Assembly: GCF_003555545.1 (NCBI RefSeq) | Contig: NZ_CP032157.1 | Coordinates: forward strand, 3,662,546 to 3,726,545 | Direction: 5' to 3' | Origin: Paraflavitalea soli | GTDB taxonomy: Bacteria; Bacteroidota; Bacteroidia; Chitinophagales; Chitinophagaceae | DNA: 64,000 nucleotides | Part shown: positions 44,087-52,585 of the stretch, piece after piece | Numbering within the stretch: position 1 is the stretch's first letter | Layout: every line of letters begins with the position of its first letter | The notes under the pieces: generated by a model | Told to the model about the DNA's origin: nothing | Seen by the model: the letters and a program-made list of their open reading frames with translations, nothing else | Database searches by the model: none | Program-made: the position numbers and the translations under genes

Positions 44087-45121
44087 TCATTGCCCCAGCC
44101 ACTTCAGCAGGTCTTCAATCATCTCGTGTTTATGGCTAATCACTTCTTCCTTTCCAGCCGATGGCTTTACCTCATTGAAAAAATGATCGGTGGGGTATAC
44201 TTTGTAGGTTAGGTTTTGCTTTCCCAGCCGCAGGAATTCCAGGGGCACGTAATCAAGTCCATAGATGGGTGAATTGGTATCATTGCTGCCCACAGCCATA
44301 AATATGGGAATGGTAAGTTTGGTAAGGGACTCCAGGGGAATATCCTTGCAATAGCTACCCCAGCGCTGATAAGCGTGGCCCTCCCACTCTTTGTCTGTAG
44401 CCGTTGGATGTTTGTAAATATCAGCAAACACCAACATCAGGGAATCAATTCGCCGTTGTGCTTCTTGTAGGGAAATCTCTCCTTTAGCAGCGGCCACACG
44501 CTCTTTGGTGATCCAATCATAAAACTGGTTCAAGCCCGCTCCTACGATGCTGGCGCAATGGGTAATTTTCTTATTAATAGCAGCCAGCCTGGGCACCACC
44601 TGCCCGCCTTCAGAATACCCATACACGATTACCTTCTGTTTATTGACAGGTATCTTTTTGTACAGGTAATTGATCACTGCAGAAGCGGCCTCTGAACGCC
44701 AATACAAGCTTGCGCGCTTTACATATTCTGCCGGCGGCTTCATGTGCTCAGCCACCTCACCAGCCTTTACACTGTCTGCATCTATCACTACGGTATCACA
44801 AAACTGAACGCCTGGTTTGCTGATCAGTACAATATGGAACTTATCGGCCAGCTGTAGTATATCATTGTCAAATGAATTGTATACCAGCATATGCTTTTTC
44901 AACTGTACAAGGGTGGTCAGGGGAAAATGGCCGGAGCCATCGAGTGCTATTAATAATGGTTTAACGGAGTCAATTCCTGTGGCAGATACATAGAAATTGA
45001 TAGTGCCCAATTTTTTATGCTGGATAGAAAATGCTTTCAATCCATAATCAGCCGGTCTTGTAGGTTGGGCCAGACAAGTTCCTATGGTGCTGAATAACAG
45101 GAAAAGGATAAGAAGTCTCAT
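44087..45121 (-). CDS. Exported alpha/beta-hydrolase
   Basis: A 344-residue protein with signal peptide MRLLILFLLFSTIGTCLAQ. The nucleophile elbow is GYSEGG (about 168-173). Candidate acid and base are Asp in VGSNDTN and His in YPTDHFFNE near the C terminus. Family pattern is close to prolyl-oligopeptidase/dienelactone-type hydrolases, with no clear substrate. It converges with the NUDIX gene with 2 bp between stops. Confidence 0.8.
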   Translation of the reverse strand: MRLLILFLLFSTIGTCLAQPTRPADYGLKAFSIQHKKLGTINFYVSATGIDSVKPLLIALDGSGHFPLTTLVQLKKHMLVYNSFDNDILQLADKFHIVLISKPGVQFCDTVVIDADSVKAGEVAEHMKPPAEYVKRASLYWRSEAASAVINYLYKKIPVNKQKVIVYGYSEGGQVVPRLAAINKKITHCASIVGAGLNQFYDWITKERVAAAKGEISLQEAQRRIDSLMLVFADIYKHPTATDKEWEGHAYQRWGSYCKDIPLESLTKLTIPIFMAVGSNDTNSPIYGLDYVPLEFLRLGKQNLTYKVYPTDHFFNEVKPSAGKEEVISHKHEMIEDLLKWLGQ

Positions 45122-45130
45122 GGAGGGGTA

Positions 45131-45556
45131 TTATTTCTTGGGCAAAATAGCTACTGTAAGACGACTGATGCATACGAGCTTGTCTCTTTCGTCCTGTATC
45201 CTGATATCCCATACATGGGTAGAAGCGCCAATATGGATGGGCGTGGCGGTACCGGTTACAAATCCTTCCCGTACGCCGCGTATATGGTTGGCATTAATTT
45301 CCAGTCCTACACAAATGAACTTCGATTGATCGATCACCAATGCAGAAGCTACGCTGCCCAATGTTTCGGCCAATACGCAGGAGGCACCTCCATGCAACAG
45401 GCCATAAGGCTGATGTGTACGATGATCAACAGGCATACGTCCTTTCAGAAAGTCAGGGCCTATTTCGGTGAATTCGAGACCAATCAGTTCACCAATGGTA
45501 TTCTTGCCTAAAGGTTGAATATCGTTTACCTGTACAGACTTGTGGAACCAGATCAT
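45131..45556 (-). CDS. PaaI-like hotdog thioesterase
   Basis: A 141-residue hotdog-fold acyl-CoA thioesterase. HQPYGLLHGGASCVLAETLGS (about 49-69) is the typical HGG...AE core with the catalytic acid, and GLEINANHIRGVREGFVTG the following strand region. The start at 45556 (MIWFHKSVQV) is preferred; the longer frame would be coded by a short TCGGCAG repeat at 45578-45592. It is 9 bp from the hydrolase gene, so the two are likely co-transcribed. Confidence 0.87.
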   Translation of the reverse strand: MIWFHKSVQVNDIQPLGKNTIGELIGLEFTEIGPDFLKGRMPVDHRTHQPYGLLHGGASCVLAETLGSVASALVIDQSKFICVGLEINANHIRGVREGFVTGTATPIHIGASTHVWDIRIQDERDKLVCISRLTVAILPKK

Positions 45557-45667
45557 GTAGTGATTTTTGAAGGTATATCGGCAGTCGACAATAGGACGTA
45601 AGGCACTCAATTACTGCATTATCGAACCTTGTTTATTACGCTCATTACAAACTGCTGGCTTCCTGCA

Positions 45668-46156
45668 TCAGACCTCGTATTTCTTCCGTTGTTCGAGTGA
45701 CCTGGCTACTACATCGGGCAGGAATTTCATGACATCGCCTCCATTCCTTAATACATCGCGTACCAGGGTGGATGCTACAGACGTGAATTGGGGAAGGCAG
45801 GTCAGGAAAACGGTTTCGATATTGTTATCCAGGCTACGGTTCATGTCGGCGATCGCCTTTTCGTACTCAAAATCGTTTACGTAGCGGATGCCGCGTACGA
45901 TGAAGTTGGCGCCTACTTTCTGACAGCAATCAACGGTCAGTCCTTCATATAATACTGCACTTACTTTGGGGTTGTCCTTGTAGATCTCTTCTATCCAGGA
46001 GATACGCTGATCATCGGAAAACATGGGTGTTTTGTTGATGTTGCGTCCTATACCAATCACCAGTTTATCAAATAAAGGCAAGGCCCGGTTGATGATATCA
46101 AGGTGACCGATGGTGATAGGATCAAACGTCCCGGGAAATAAGGCAATTCGTTGCAT
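45668..46156 (-). CDS. coaD: Pantetheine-phosphate adenylyltransferase
   Basis: Penultimate step of CoA synthesis, joining ATP and 4'-phosphopantetheine. The 162 residues are of normal length. FPGTFDPITIGHLDII (about 7-22) contains the nucleotidyltransferase (T/H)xGH motif. The later VRGIRYVNDFEYEKAIADMN and SVASTLVRDVLRNGGDV blocks complete the active site. It sits between the thioesterase and pyrB, with gaps of about 110 and 60 bp. Confidence 0.95.
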   Translation of the reverse strand: MQRIALFPGTFDPITIGHLDIINRALPLFDKLVIGIGRNINKTPMFSDDQRISWIEEIYKDNPKVSAVLYEGLTVDCCQKVGANFIVRGIRYVNDFEYEKAIADMNRSLDNNIETVFLTCLPQFTSVASTLVRDVLRNGGDVMKFLPDVVARSLEQRKKYEV

Positions 46157-46215
46157 AAGAGGATTTTAAGGAACAAGGCTTAATGCGCAATATGCAGGAA
46201 TAAGACGTAATATAC

Positions 46216-47151
46216 TTAATTCATGGTTCCCCGTCCGCCTGAAAGCAGGTAAAGGGCTGCCATACGTACTGCTACTCCATTTTCCACCTGTTGCAGAATG
46301 ATGGCCTGTTTGCTATCTGCCGCATCGCTGTCCAGTTCCACGCCCCGATTAATGGGCCCGGGGTGCATGATCACCACCTCTTTATTCAGGCTATCCAACA
46401 GGCGCTTATTAATACCATAGGCCAGGCTGTACTCGCGCAGGGAAGAAAAAAGCACCTGGTTCTGGCGCTCCAGCTGGATACGCAATACATTGGCCACATC
46501 ACACCACTCCAATGCTTTTTTGAGGTTGTATTCCACGCGTACATCGAAGGCTTCTTTGATATACTTTGGTATCAGTGTAGGCGGGCCTGCCACCATTATT
46601 TCGGCGCCCATTTTCTTAAGGAGGTAGATATTGCTCATGGCCACGCGGGAGTGCATGATATCGCCAATGATGGCCACTTTCAAGCCTTCCAGCTTGCCCA
46701 GCTTTTCGCGCATGGAAAAAGCATCCAACAGGCCTTGTGTGGGATGTTCATTGATCCCATCGCCGGCATTGATGATGGCAGCGGGGATATGCTTTGCCAG
46801 GAAGTGAGGGGCGCCGCTGGCGCTATGCCGCATCACCACCATATCCACTTTCATGGACAAGATATTATTAACAGTATCCAGCAAGGTTTCTCCTTTAGAA
46901 ACAGAAGAACCGCTGGCGGTAAAATTAATGGTATCGGCGCTGAGCCTTTTCTCCGCCAATTCGAAGGAAATACGGGTACGGGTAGAATTCTCGTAAAACA
47001 AATTGACGATGGTCACATCCCTCAGGGAAGGAACTTTTTTGATGGGTCTTTGCAATACTTCTTTGAATTCCGTAGCAGTATCTAAGATAAGCTGGATGTC
47101 TTGCCGGGTAAGATCCCTGATGCCGAGCAGATGTTTAACTGAAAGTTGCAT
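46216..47151 (-). CDS. pyrB: Aspartate carbamoyltransferase catalytic subunit
   Basis: Makes carbamoyl-aspartate. The 311 residues from ATG at 47151 carry the carbamoyl-phosphate motif STRTR (56-60), the SKGETLLD loop (about 84-91), the HPTQGLLDAFSM block (about 135-146) and the C-terminal MHPGPINRGVEL. No pyrI regulatory subunit is present. TAATTTTG at 47161-47168 on the minus strand is a possible promoter very close to the start. It lies downstream of pyrR. Confidence 0.95.
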   Translation of the reverse strand: MQLSVKHLLGIRDLTRQDIQLILDTATEFKEVLQRPIKKVPSLRDVTIVNLFYENSTRTRISFELAEKRLSADTINFTASGSSVSKGETLLDTVNNILSMKVDMVVMRHSASGAPHFLAKHIPAAIINAGDGINEHPTQGLLDAFSMREKLGKLEGLKVAIIGDIMHSRVAMSNIYLLKKMGAEIMVAGPPTLIPKYIKEAFDVRVEYNLKKALEWCDVANVLRIQLERQNQVLFSSLREYSLAYGINKRLLDSLNKEVVIMHPGPINRGVELDSDAADSKQAIILQQVENGVAVRMAALYLLSGGRGTMN

Positions 47152-47220
47152 GTCGGGCAGCAAAATTATAGCAAAATACAATAAGGTACAAAATAAGGTA
47201 TCGCACAGGATACTAACATC

Positions 47221-47742
47221 TTACAATAACACAACTTCTTCTTTTCCATCCCTTTCCTTCCAAAATACTTTTACTTTCTGGGAGATGATGGAATCGATGG
47301 ATTTGCCTACATAGTCGGCCTGAATAGGGAGCTGCCGGCTAAAACGGCGGTCGATGAGGATACACAACTCCACTTTTGCAGGGCGGCCAAAGCCCATCAA
47401 GGCATCGAGAGCGGCCCGGATGGTACGCCCGGTATACAGTACATCATCGATGATGACCACATTTTTGTTCTCTATGCTAAAGGGGATATCTGTATGGTTG
47501 GGTGACTGCAGGGAATTGCGGATATCATCCCGGTAGAAGGTGATGTCCAGTTTTCCGTATTTAACCAGGTTGGCGGGCACTAATTCACGTATCTCGCGTA
47601 CGATCTGGTCGGAGACGAAGATGCCCCGGGGTTGTATGCCAATCAGTACTGTATTTTCGAGGTTGACGTGATTTTCCAGTATCTGGTGGCCCAGGCGTTT
47701 GATAGTTATAGCCAGTTGCTGTTCGTTCAATACCGTTTTCAT
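47221..47742 (-). CDS. pyrR: Bifunctional pyrimidine operon regulator / uracil phosphoribosyltransferase PyrR
   Basis: A 173-residue type I phosphoribosyltransferase. The PRPP loop is NVVIIDDVLYTGRTIRAALD (about 93-112), with LVDRR-like LCILIDRRFSRQLPIQADYVG after it. In Firmicutes PyrR binds pyr mRNA to cause attenuation. Here pyrB starts about 70 bp downstream and I see no clear antiterminator fold in that gap, so only the enzyme role is supported by this window. Confidence 0.9.
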   Translation of the reverse strand: MKTVLNEQQLAITIKRLGHQILENHVNLENTVLIGIQPRGIFVSDQIVREIRELVPANLVKYGKLDITFYRDDIRNSLQSPNHTDIPFSIENKNVVIIDDVLYTGRTIRAALDALMGFGRPAKVELCILIDRRFSRQLPIQADYVGKSIDSIISQKVKVFWKERDGKEEVVLL

Positions 47743-47814
47743 GCAAATAATATTAGTCTCTTCAAGGCCACCTGGATCTTTAACAGGATCCTCTACAAAG
47801 AAAAATTTCCATAA

Positions 47815-47852
47815 AAATAAGAAACCACTGCCAATGACAGTGGTTTTCTCCT
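47815..47852 (-). terminator. Rho-independent terminator after the 48-kb barrel gene
   Basis: On the minus strand, AAACCACTG pairs with CAGTGGTTT around a short loop and is followed by CTTATTTTTAT. The hairpin separates the barrel gene (47886-48452) from pyrR. Confidence 0.8.
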
Positions 47853-47885
47853 AAAGAATATGTTTAGGCCATCGGGGCCTGTTTA

Positions 47886-48452
47886 TTAGAATGTTCCGAG
47901 GGTATAAGCAACGCCTATCTGTAATACGCTGTTGCGTATTTTGCCTGCATAGTCTGAAACATCGGTTAAGCCCAGGTTCCAGCGAAGGCCTATGCTTGCT
48001 TCGTTGGTGACCCTGTAACCAGCACCAAATGCCCAGGATATATCCAGGGATTTATAAGCACTGCTGACGCCGTGTACCCTACCATCTTCCTTTACCTTGG
48101 CATTGATCAGGAAACCAAACTGAGGGCCTGTCTCGGCATAAAAACCTGAAGGATCATTATACTGGCCCAGCACAGGTACGTTGAGGTAATTCAGTCGCAG
48201 CTTGGTATCATCGCCTTCATCGTCAAACTTAGCGCCCTGCCTGGAGAATACGAATTCAGGCTGCAAACTAAAACGATCTACCAGGGGGATATTTGCGAAA
48301 CCACCAACATGAAAACTAAGCTTCATGTCGTTATTACTTACATCGCCGGAAATATTAGCCAAATTAAATCCACTTTTTACGCCGAGCTTAACCTGCGCCT
48401 GCCCTGCGAGGAAGGAAGCAGCACATAGGACCATTAAGAAAATCTTTTTCAT
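47886..48452 (-). CDS. Small outer-membrane beta-barrel protein (PorT-like)
   Basis: A 188-residue protein with signal peptide ending AGQAQ. The mature part begins VKLGVKSGFNLANISGD, typical of the PorT/Omp_b-brl_2 small-barrel family, and shows alternating strands such as FSLQPEFVFSRQGAKF and GLRWNLGLTDVSDY. It ends in a hydrophobic strand VLQIGVAYTLGTF, as expected for barrel insertion. Role unknown. Confidence 0.85.
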   Translation of the reverse strand: MKKIFLMVLCAASFLAGQAQVKLGVKSGFNLANISGDVSNNDMKLSFHVGGFANIPLVDRFSLQPEFVFSRQGAKFDDEGDDTKLRLNYLNVPVLGQYNDPSGFYAETGPQFGFLINAKVKEDGRVHGVSSAYKSLDISWAFGAGYRVTNEASIGLRWNLGLTDVSDYAGKIRNSVLQIGVAYTLGTF

Positions 48453-48859
48453 GACTTTTAGTTTTTCCTTTGTTACAACAATAACGTGATCTTATCAACG
48501 GTATTGATTTAAGTCTACCATAACGCAGCAATAAGCCATTTATTATTGTACCGGGTCAGTTAATTTCTATACATACAGATACCTGTTAGCATTCAATAAT
48601 CAGCAATAGGCTGCCTGTTAAATACTGGTTAATAAGCATACGTGTATTGTATAACCAATAAGATGAAGATGCCTGATTCATTAATACCACCCGGATACAA
48701 TGTATAACATGTTTCACGTACACTAACTACCCAGTACAGTTGCCAATAAAAAAAATTGTAAATACATACACAATAAAAATGTCATTTATACCTTTTTTAT
48801 AGTCGAATTGCTACTAGTAGTTTTTACATTCATTTCTAATTAACCTAAAAAACCGCAAA
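48453..48859. other. AT-rich divergent intergenic region
   Basis: About 400 bp between two divergent barrel genes. It is AT-rich, with short A/T runs and stop codons in all frames. It probably holds two promoters. I see no RNA or repeat. Confidence 0.5.
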
Positions 48860-49396
48860 ATGAAAAAGGTTTTATTCGCAGCATTAATGACAATTGCAGT
48901 ACAAGGAGTTTTCGCACAGGTAAACAAAGGCCAATGGTTAGTTGGTGGTAGTGCTGGCTTTGAATCACACAAAAGAGGGGAAGTTAAAGCTACACAATTT
49001 ACATTCAGCCCTAATGCTGGATATTTCTTCATCGATAAACTGGCGGGTGGTCTTCGTGTAGACCTGACCAGTTTAAAGTACAAAGGCGAAGACGCTTCCA
49101 GTGAGTTCTTAATTTCACCATTCGTTCGTTATTACTTCCTCGAAGCAGCACAAAAAGTCAACGTTTTTGCTGATGCCAGTTATGGTTTTGGTTCTGTGAA
49201 GGATGGAGGTGAAAGCGCAAGCCAGAATGGATTCGCTATTTCTGCCGGTCCTGCTATCTTCCTGACACCTAACACAGCGCTCGAATTAGCAGTTCAGTAC
49301 CGTTCAATGGGCGGAGATGCATATGCTGATGACAACCTGAACACTTTCGGCTTTAAAGTGGGCTTCCAGATCCACCTGGGTGGCGGAAAGAAGTAA
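48860..49396 (+). CDS. Small outer-membrane beta-barrel protein
   Basis: A 178-residue protein with signal peptide MKKVLFAALMTIAVQGVFAQ. Strands such as QWLVGGSAGFESHKRGE, PFVRYYFLEAAQKVNVFADA and ELAVQYRSMGGD fit an eight-stranded OmpA/OmpW-like barrel (Omp_b-brl family), ending FGFKVGFQIHLGGGKK. It is divergent from another small barrel and followed by a strong terminator. Confidence 0.85.
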   Translation: MKKVLFAALMTIAVQGVFAQVNKGQWLVGGSAGFESHKRGEVKATQFTFSPNAGYFFIDKLAGGLRVDLTSLKYKGEDASSEFLISPFVRYYFLEAAQKVNVFADASYGFGSVKDGGESASQNGFAISAGPAIFLTPNTALELAVQYRSMGGDAYADDNLNTFGFKVGFQIHLGGGKK

Positions 49397-49414
49397 AGTA
49401 TAAGAATCTCTTAA

Positions 49415-49455
49415 TAAAAAAGCAGGCTATCGGTTTCGATGGCCTGCTTTTTTTA
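49415..49455. terminator. Bidirectional terminator
   Basis: AAAAAAGCAGGC and GCCTGCTTTTTT form a 12-bp stem with T runs on both strands. It separates the barrel gene (+) from the DUF2752 gene (-). Confidence 0.88.
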
Positions 49456-49474
49456 TTGTTGATCCCGCTAATTC

Positions 49475-49813
49475 CTATGCCTGGGGCTGGGGCTGTGCCT
49501 GCCGCAACGCCGCCCGCATCTTTAAGAACACTTTCCGCTCTTTTAAGAACCAGAAGACCCAAAATCCAGCCAATACAGGGAAAATGACGAAGGATAGCAT
49601 GTGGTATGCATAGGCTTCTTCAAATTCAAAGTGAATGAGGTGCATACAGGCCCTGGTGAGCCCACAGGCATAACATTCTACATTGAAAAGTACCCTGGAT
49701 AAGCAGACGGCTTCTCCTTTATCAAAAAAATCGGCCGGCAGTATTAATAATACGATGGGGGTTGCAACAATAAAGACCAGCTTGGCAATAGTATATAAAT
49801 AACGGAATTGCAT
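49475..49813 (-). CDS. DUF2752 domain membrane protein
   Basis: A 112-residue protein with two or three membrane helices (about 8-28 and 75-95). The DUF2752 signature CYACGLTRACMHLIHF at about 48-63 is clear; the usual CPxCGxTRA is here CYACGLTRA. Function of the family is unknown. It lies 57 bp after a TM2-domain gene, an association common in Bacteroidota. The last 12 residues are a Gln/Pro/Ala tail. Confidence 0.85.
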   Translation of the reverse strand: MQFRYLYTIAKLVFIVATPIVLLILPADFFDKGEAVCLSRVLFNVECYACGLTRACMHLIHFEFEEAYAYHMLSFVIFPVLAGFWVFWFLKERKVFLKMRAALRQAQPQPQA

Positions 49814-49829
49814 TGTTCAGTAAATAAAA

Positions 49830-49858
49830 GAAAAGGCTCCAGGCAAAGCCGGAACCTT
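49830..49858 (-). terminator. Terminator between TM2 and DUF2752 genes
   Basis: AAAGGTTCC and GGAGCCTTT pair around a 10-nt loop (one mismatch) on the minus strand and are followed by TTCTTTTATTT. Read-through into the DUF2752 gene may be partial. Confidence 0.7.
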
Positions 49859-49869
49859 TCCATCAAAAA

Positions 49870-50364
49870 TTATAAAGTGGTGGTATAAGTGCCATTTTTA
49901 GGCTGCAGGTCGCCAGTGATGATACGGATCAGGTCGATCAGTGTCCAGATACCGCAAACACCCAAAGTCAACAGTTGAACAATACCTTGCCAGGTGTAAC
50001 CCAGGTAGAACCTGTGAATACCAAGACCACCTACAACGATACAAAGGATGAGGGCAATTACCTGTGATTTGTCGCCATCACGGGGTACTGCATTCATCTT
50101 GGAAGTGATCTTCTTACCAAAAAGTTTCAGGCCAACCTTTTCTTTCAGGGTCAGCTTGCTACCTTTCAATTCGGTAACAATACCTTTCAATTCTTTGGTT
50201 GAAACATTGCCATCGGCTGCAGCTTTTTCCCAGGCCAGGGTAGCTTTCTGTACGTTAACAGGCGTTTTGTCGGCAGGTTTCTCGCTGTAAGGCACAGCAG
50301 AAGTCAGCATAACTACGGAAGCAGCAGCAATCGCAAGCAATGCAAAGGGTTTAAACAATTTCAT
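49870..50364 (-). CDS. TM2 domain-containing protein
   Basis: A 164-residue protein. An N-terminal helix (about 5-25) acts as signal or anchor. A middle segment (about 30-100) is Lys-rich. The TM2 domain is at about 100-155 (ALILCIVVGGLGIHRFYLGY, then LTLGVCGIWTLIDLIRIITG), two helices with the typical short turn. TM2 proteins are small membrane proteins of unknown role. Confidence 0.88.
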   Translation of the reverse strand: MKLFKPFALLAIAAASVVMLTSAVPYSEKPADKTPVNVQKATLAWEKAAADGNVSTKELKGIVTELKGSKLTLKEKVGLKLFGKKITSKMNAVPRDGDKSQVIALILCIVVGGLGIHRFYLGYTWQGIVQLLTLGVCGIWTLIDLIRIITGDLQPKNGTYTTTL

Positions 50365-50456
50365 AAAAAGAGATGATTAGGTTTGCGCTTACTCTTAGGA
50401 TTTTCAGCATCCTCCGCCTGACTTTTCTAGGATTTCGGCGTTCTCCTTAAGAAATG

Positions 50457-50500
50457 ATCTATCTGATAGATTGTCTTAACGATATTGTATACTATACAAT
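50457..50500. promoter_or_regulatory. Two adjacent perfect palindromes upstream of the TM2 gene
   Basis: ATCTATC-t-GATAGAT (50457-50471) and ATTGTATA-c-TATACAAT (50484-50500) are exact dyads with centres about 28 bp apart. They lie about 95-135 bp before the TM2 start and may be regulator-binding sites. Confidence 0.45.
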
Positions 50501-50856
50501 GGCTTCCTGAACAATATTATTGTCCAAAGACCAAAATAACGAGGGTGTGTTAAGTAGAAAATAGCAATCAGTATGAATTGTACCTTTTCAGGAACAAACC
50601 GATACGAATAAACTAATGGAGTGGTAATTGACCGCTATCAAACAAGCTGCTTAGGTGTGCTATAAATGTTATTTCCATGGTAGAGTTGCTGGTTAGGGTT
50701 AAACAAAATTGCTATTGATAATGACAATATTATAATAAAAATAAACAAGTTTGTATAACCGCAAAAAAAATATCACATAGCTAAAATGAAATATGTTTTA
50801 TTTCAATAACGCGTGCAGTTGACTTCTACCGGTTTTCAGGGAGGCCACAAAAGAAA

Positions 50857-50881
50857 AAGCTGCACTTCATCAGTACAGCTT
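50857..50881 (-). terminator. Probable terminator after pruA
   Basis: AAGCTG/CAGCTT stem with a partly paired 13-nt interior; on the minus strand it is followed by TTTTCTTTTG. It lies about 40 bp after the pruA stop. Confidence 0.65.
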
Positions 50882-50918
50882 ATTTAATATTTATCAAATG
50901 TGTATCAAAACCGGACAG

Positions 50919-52550
50919 TTATGCTTCTGCCAGGAAGGGATAATGATAATCTGTTGGAGGATTAAAAGTTTCTTTAATGGTCCTGGCGCTTAACCAACGA
51001 TAGAGGTTCAGAATGGAACCTGCCTTATCATTGGTACCGGACGCACGGGCTCCACCGAAAGGTTGCTGACCAACCACTGCACCGGTGGGCTTGTCATTGA
51101 TATAAAAGTTACCCGCCGCATTGCGTAGTTGATTGGTGGCTTGCTCTACTGCTGCCCTGTCTTGCGCAATGATAGAACCGGTAAGGGCATAGGGAGAAGT
51201 ATTGTTAACCAGGTCGAGGGTCTCCGTATACTTCTCTGCATCGTATACATATACCGTCAATACAGGTCCGAAGATCTCTTCGCACATGGTCACGTATTGG
51301 GGATCTTTGGCCTCTATCACAGTAGGCTGAATAAAGTAACCTTTTGATTTATCGCAATCACCTCCTACCCATATTTCAGCTTTCTTATCAGCCTTTGCGT
51401 TGTCGATATAGGACTTGATCTTATCAAAGCTCTTTTCATCGATCACCGCATTTACAAAATTGGTAAAGTTTTCTACGGTACCTACCTTAAAACTCTTTAC
51501 ACCATCGATCAGCTTTTGCTTTACCTCGGCAGCTATATTGGAAGGAATATAAGCACGTGAAGCGGCTGAACACTTCTGGCCCTGGAACTCAAAAGCACCA
51601 CGGAGCAGGGCAGTAACTACGGCATCGGGAAGGGCGCTTTTGTGGGCAACAACAAAGTCCTTACCCCCGGTCTCTCCTACAATTCTTGGGTAAGACCGGT
51701 AAGAAGCCATGTTCTTTCCAATGGTCTCCCACATGTTGTTGAATACGCCTGTAGAACCGGTAAAGTGTACGCCTGCAAAGTCGCGGTGACCAAAACATAC
51801 TTTTCCGAGTGTAGGACCGTCGACGTATATCAGGTTGATAACACCATCGGGCAAACCTGCTTCCTGCATGATACGCATAAACATCTGTGCAGAGTATACC
51901 TGGGTATTAGCGGGTTTCCATACTACCACATTGCCGCACATGGCTGCAGAGGTAGGAAGGTTGCCACCAATGGCGGTGAAGTTGAAAGGTGTTATGGCAA
52001 GTACAAACCCTTCCAGGGGGCGAAATTCGAGCCTGTTGTGAATACCAGGACCACTGATGGGCTGTTGTTTATAAATCTCACTTAAAAAGTGAACGTTGAA
52101 CCGCAGGAAGTCTATGATCTCGCAGGCGCTGTCGATCTCTGCCTGGTAAGCATTTTTACTTTGGCCCAACATGGTAGTACCGTTCATATACGGACGGTAT
52201 TTGGTAGCTATCAGGTCGGCTGCTTTCAGGAATATATTAGCACGGTTTTCCCAGCTCATGGCTGCCCAGCTTTCTTTGGCAGCGAGGGCTGCATCGATAG
52301 CCTGTTTGATATGCTGTTCTTCACCCTGGTGAAAATACCCGAGGGTATGGGCTATTTCATGGGGGGGATGGATGGCTGCTTTATTGCCGGTACGTATTTC
52401 TTTTCCACCTATATACATGGGTATGTCTGCCTCCTGGCCTTTCAATTCGGCCAACACTTCTTTCAATCTTTTCTTTTCAGCCGAACCGGGTGCATAATTA
52501 AGCACTGGTTCATTGACAGGCATCGGATAGGAAAAATAACCTAAGCTCAT
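50919..52550 (-). CDS. pruA: L-glutamate gamma-semialdehyde dehydrogenase
   Basis: Oxidises glutamate semialdehyde (from proline breakdown) to glutamate with NAD+. It has 543 residues. The aldehyde-dehydrogenase core is clear: ITPFNFTAIGGNLPT (about 187-201), the catalytic Glu in VGETGGKD, and the nucleophile Cys in GQKCSAASRAYIPS. The C-terminal YINDKPTGAVVGQQPFGGAR is the usual signature. It is a stand-alone enzyme without a fused proline dehydrogenase, as in most Bacteroidota. Confidence 0.95.
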   Translation of the reverse strand: MSLGYFSYPMPVNEPVLNYAPGSAEKKRLKEVLAELKGQEADIPMYIGGKEIRTGNKAAIHPPHEIAHTLGYFHQGEEQHIKQAIDAALAAKESWAAMSWENRANIFLKAADLIATKYRPYMNGTTMLGQSKNAYQAEIDSACEIIDFLRFNVHFLSEIYKQQPISGPGIHNRLEFRPLEGFVLAITPFNFTAIGGNLPTSAAMCGNVVVWKPANTQVYSAQMFMRIMQEAGLPDGVINLIYVDGPTLGKVCFGHRDFAGVHFTGSTGVFNNMWETIGKNMASYRSYPRIVGETGGKDFVVAHKSALPDAVVTALLRGAFEFQGQKCSAASRAYIPSNIAAEVKQKLIDGVKSFKVGTVENFTNFVNAVIDEKSFDKIKSYIDNAKADKKAEIWVGGDCDKSKGYFIQPTVIEAKDPQYVTMCEEIFGPVLTVYVYDAEKYTETLDLVNNTSPYALTGSIIAQDRAAVEQATNQLRNAAGNFYINDKPTGAVVGQQPFGGARASGTNDKAGSILNLYRWLSARTIKETFNPPTDYHYPFLAEA

Positions 52551-52585
52551 AGTTCACGTAGTTTATTATAGTAGATTATCATGAA

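Larger units (their letters stand above)
50365..50918. other. Long intergenic region upstream of the TM2 gene
   Basis: About 550 bp without a gene. It holds two perfect dyads (50457-50471 and 50484-50500), AT-rich DNA and the pruA terminator near 50857-50881. No repeat or RNA gene was recognised. Confidence 0.55.

Noticed and set aside
46291-47085. 264-codon plus-strand open frame
   Set aside because: It is antisense to pyrB, whose motifs are complete.
47152-47220. PyrR-binding attenuator between pyrR and pyrB
   Set aside because: The 69-bp gap has no visible terminator/antiterminator pair or PyrR-binding loop.
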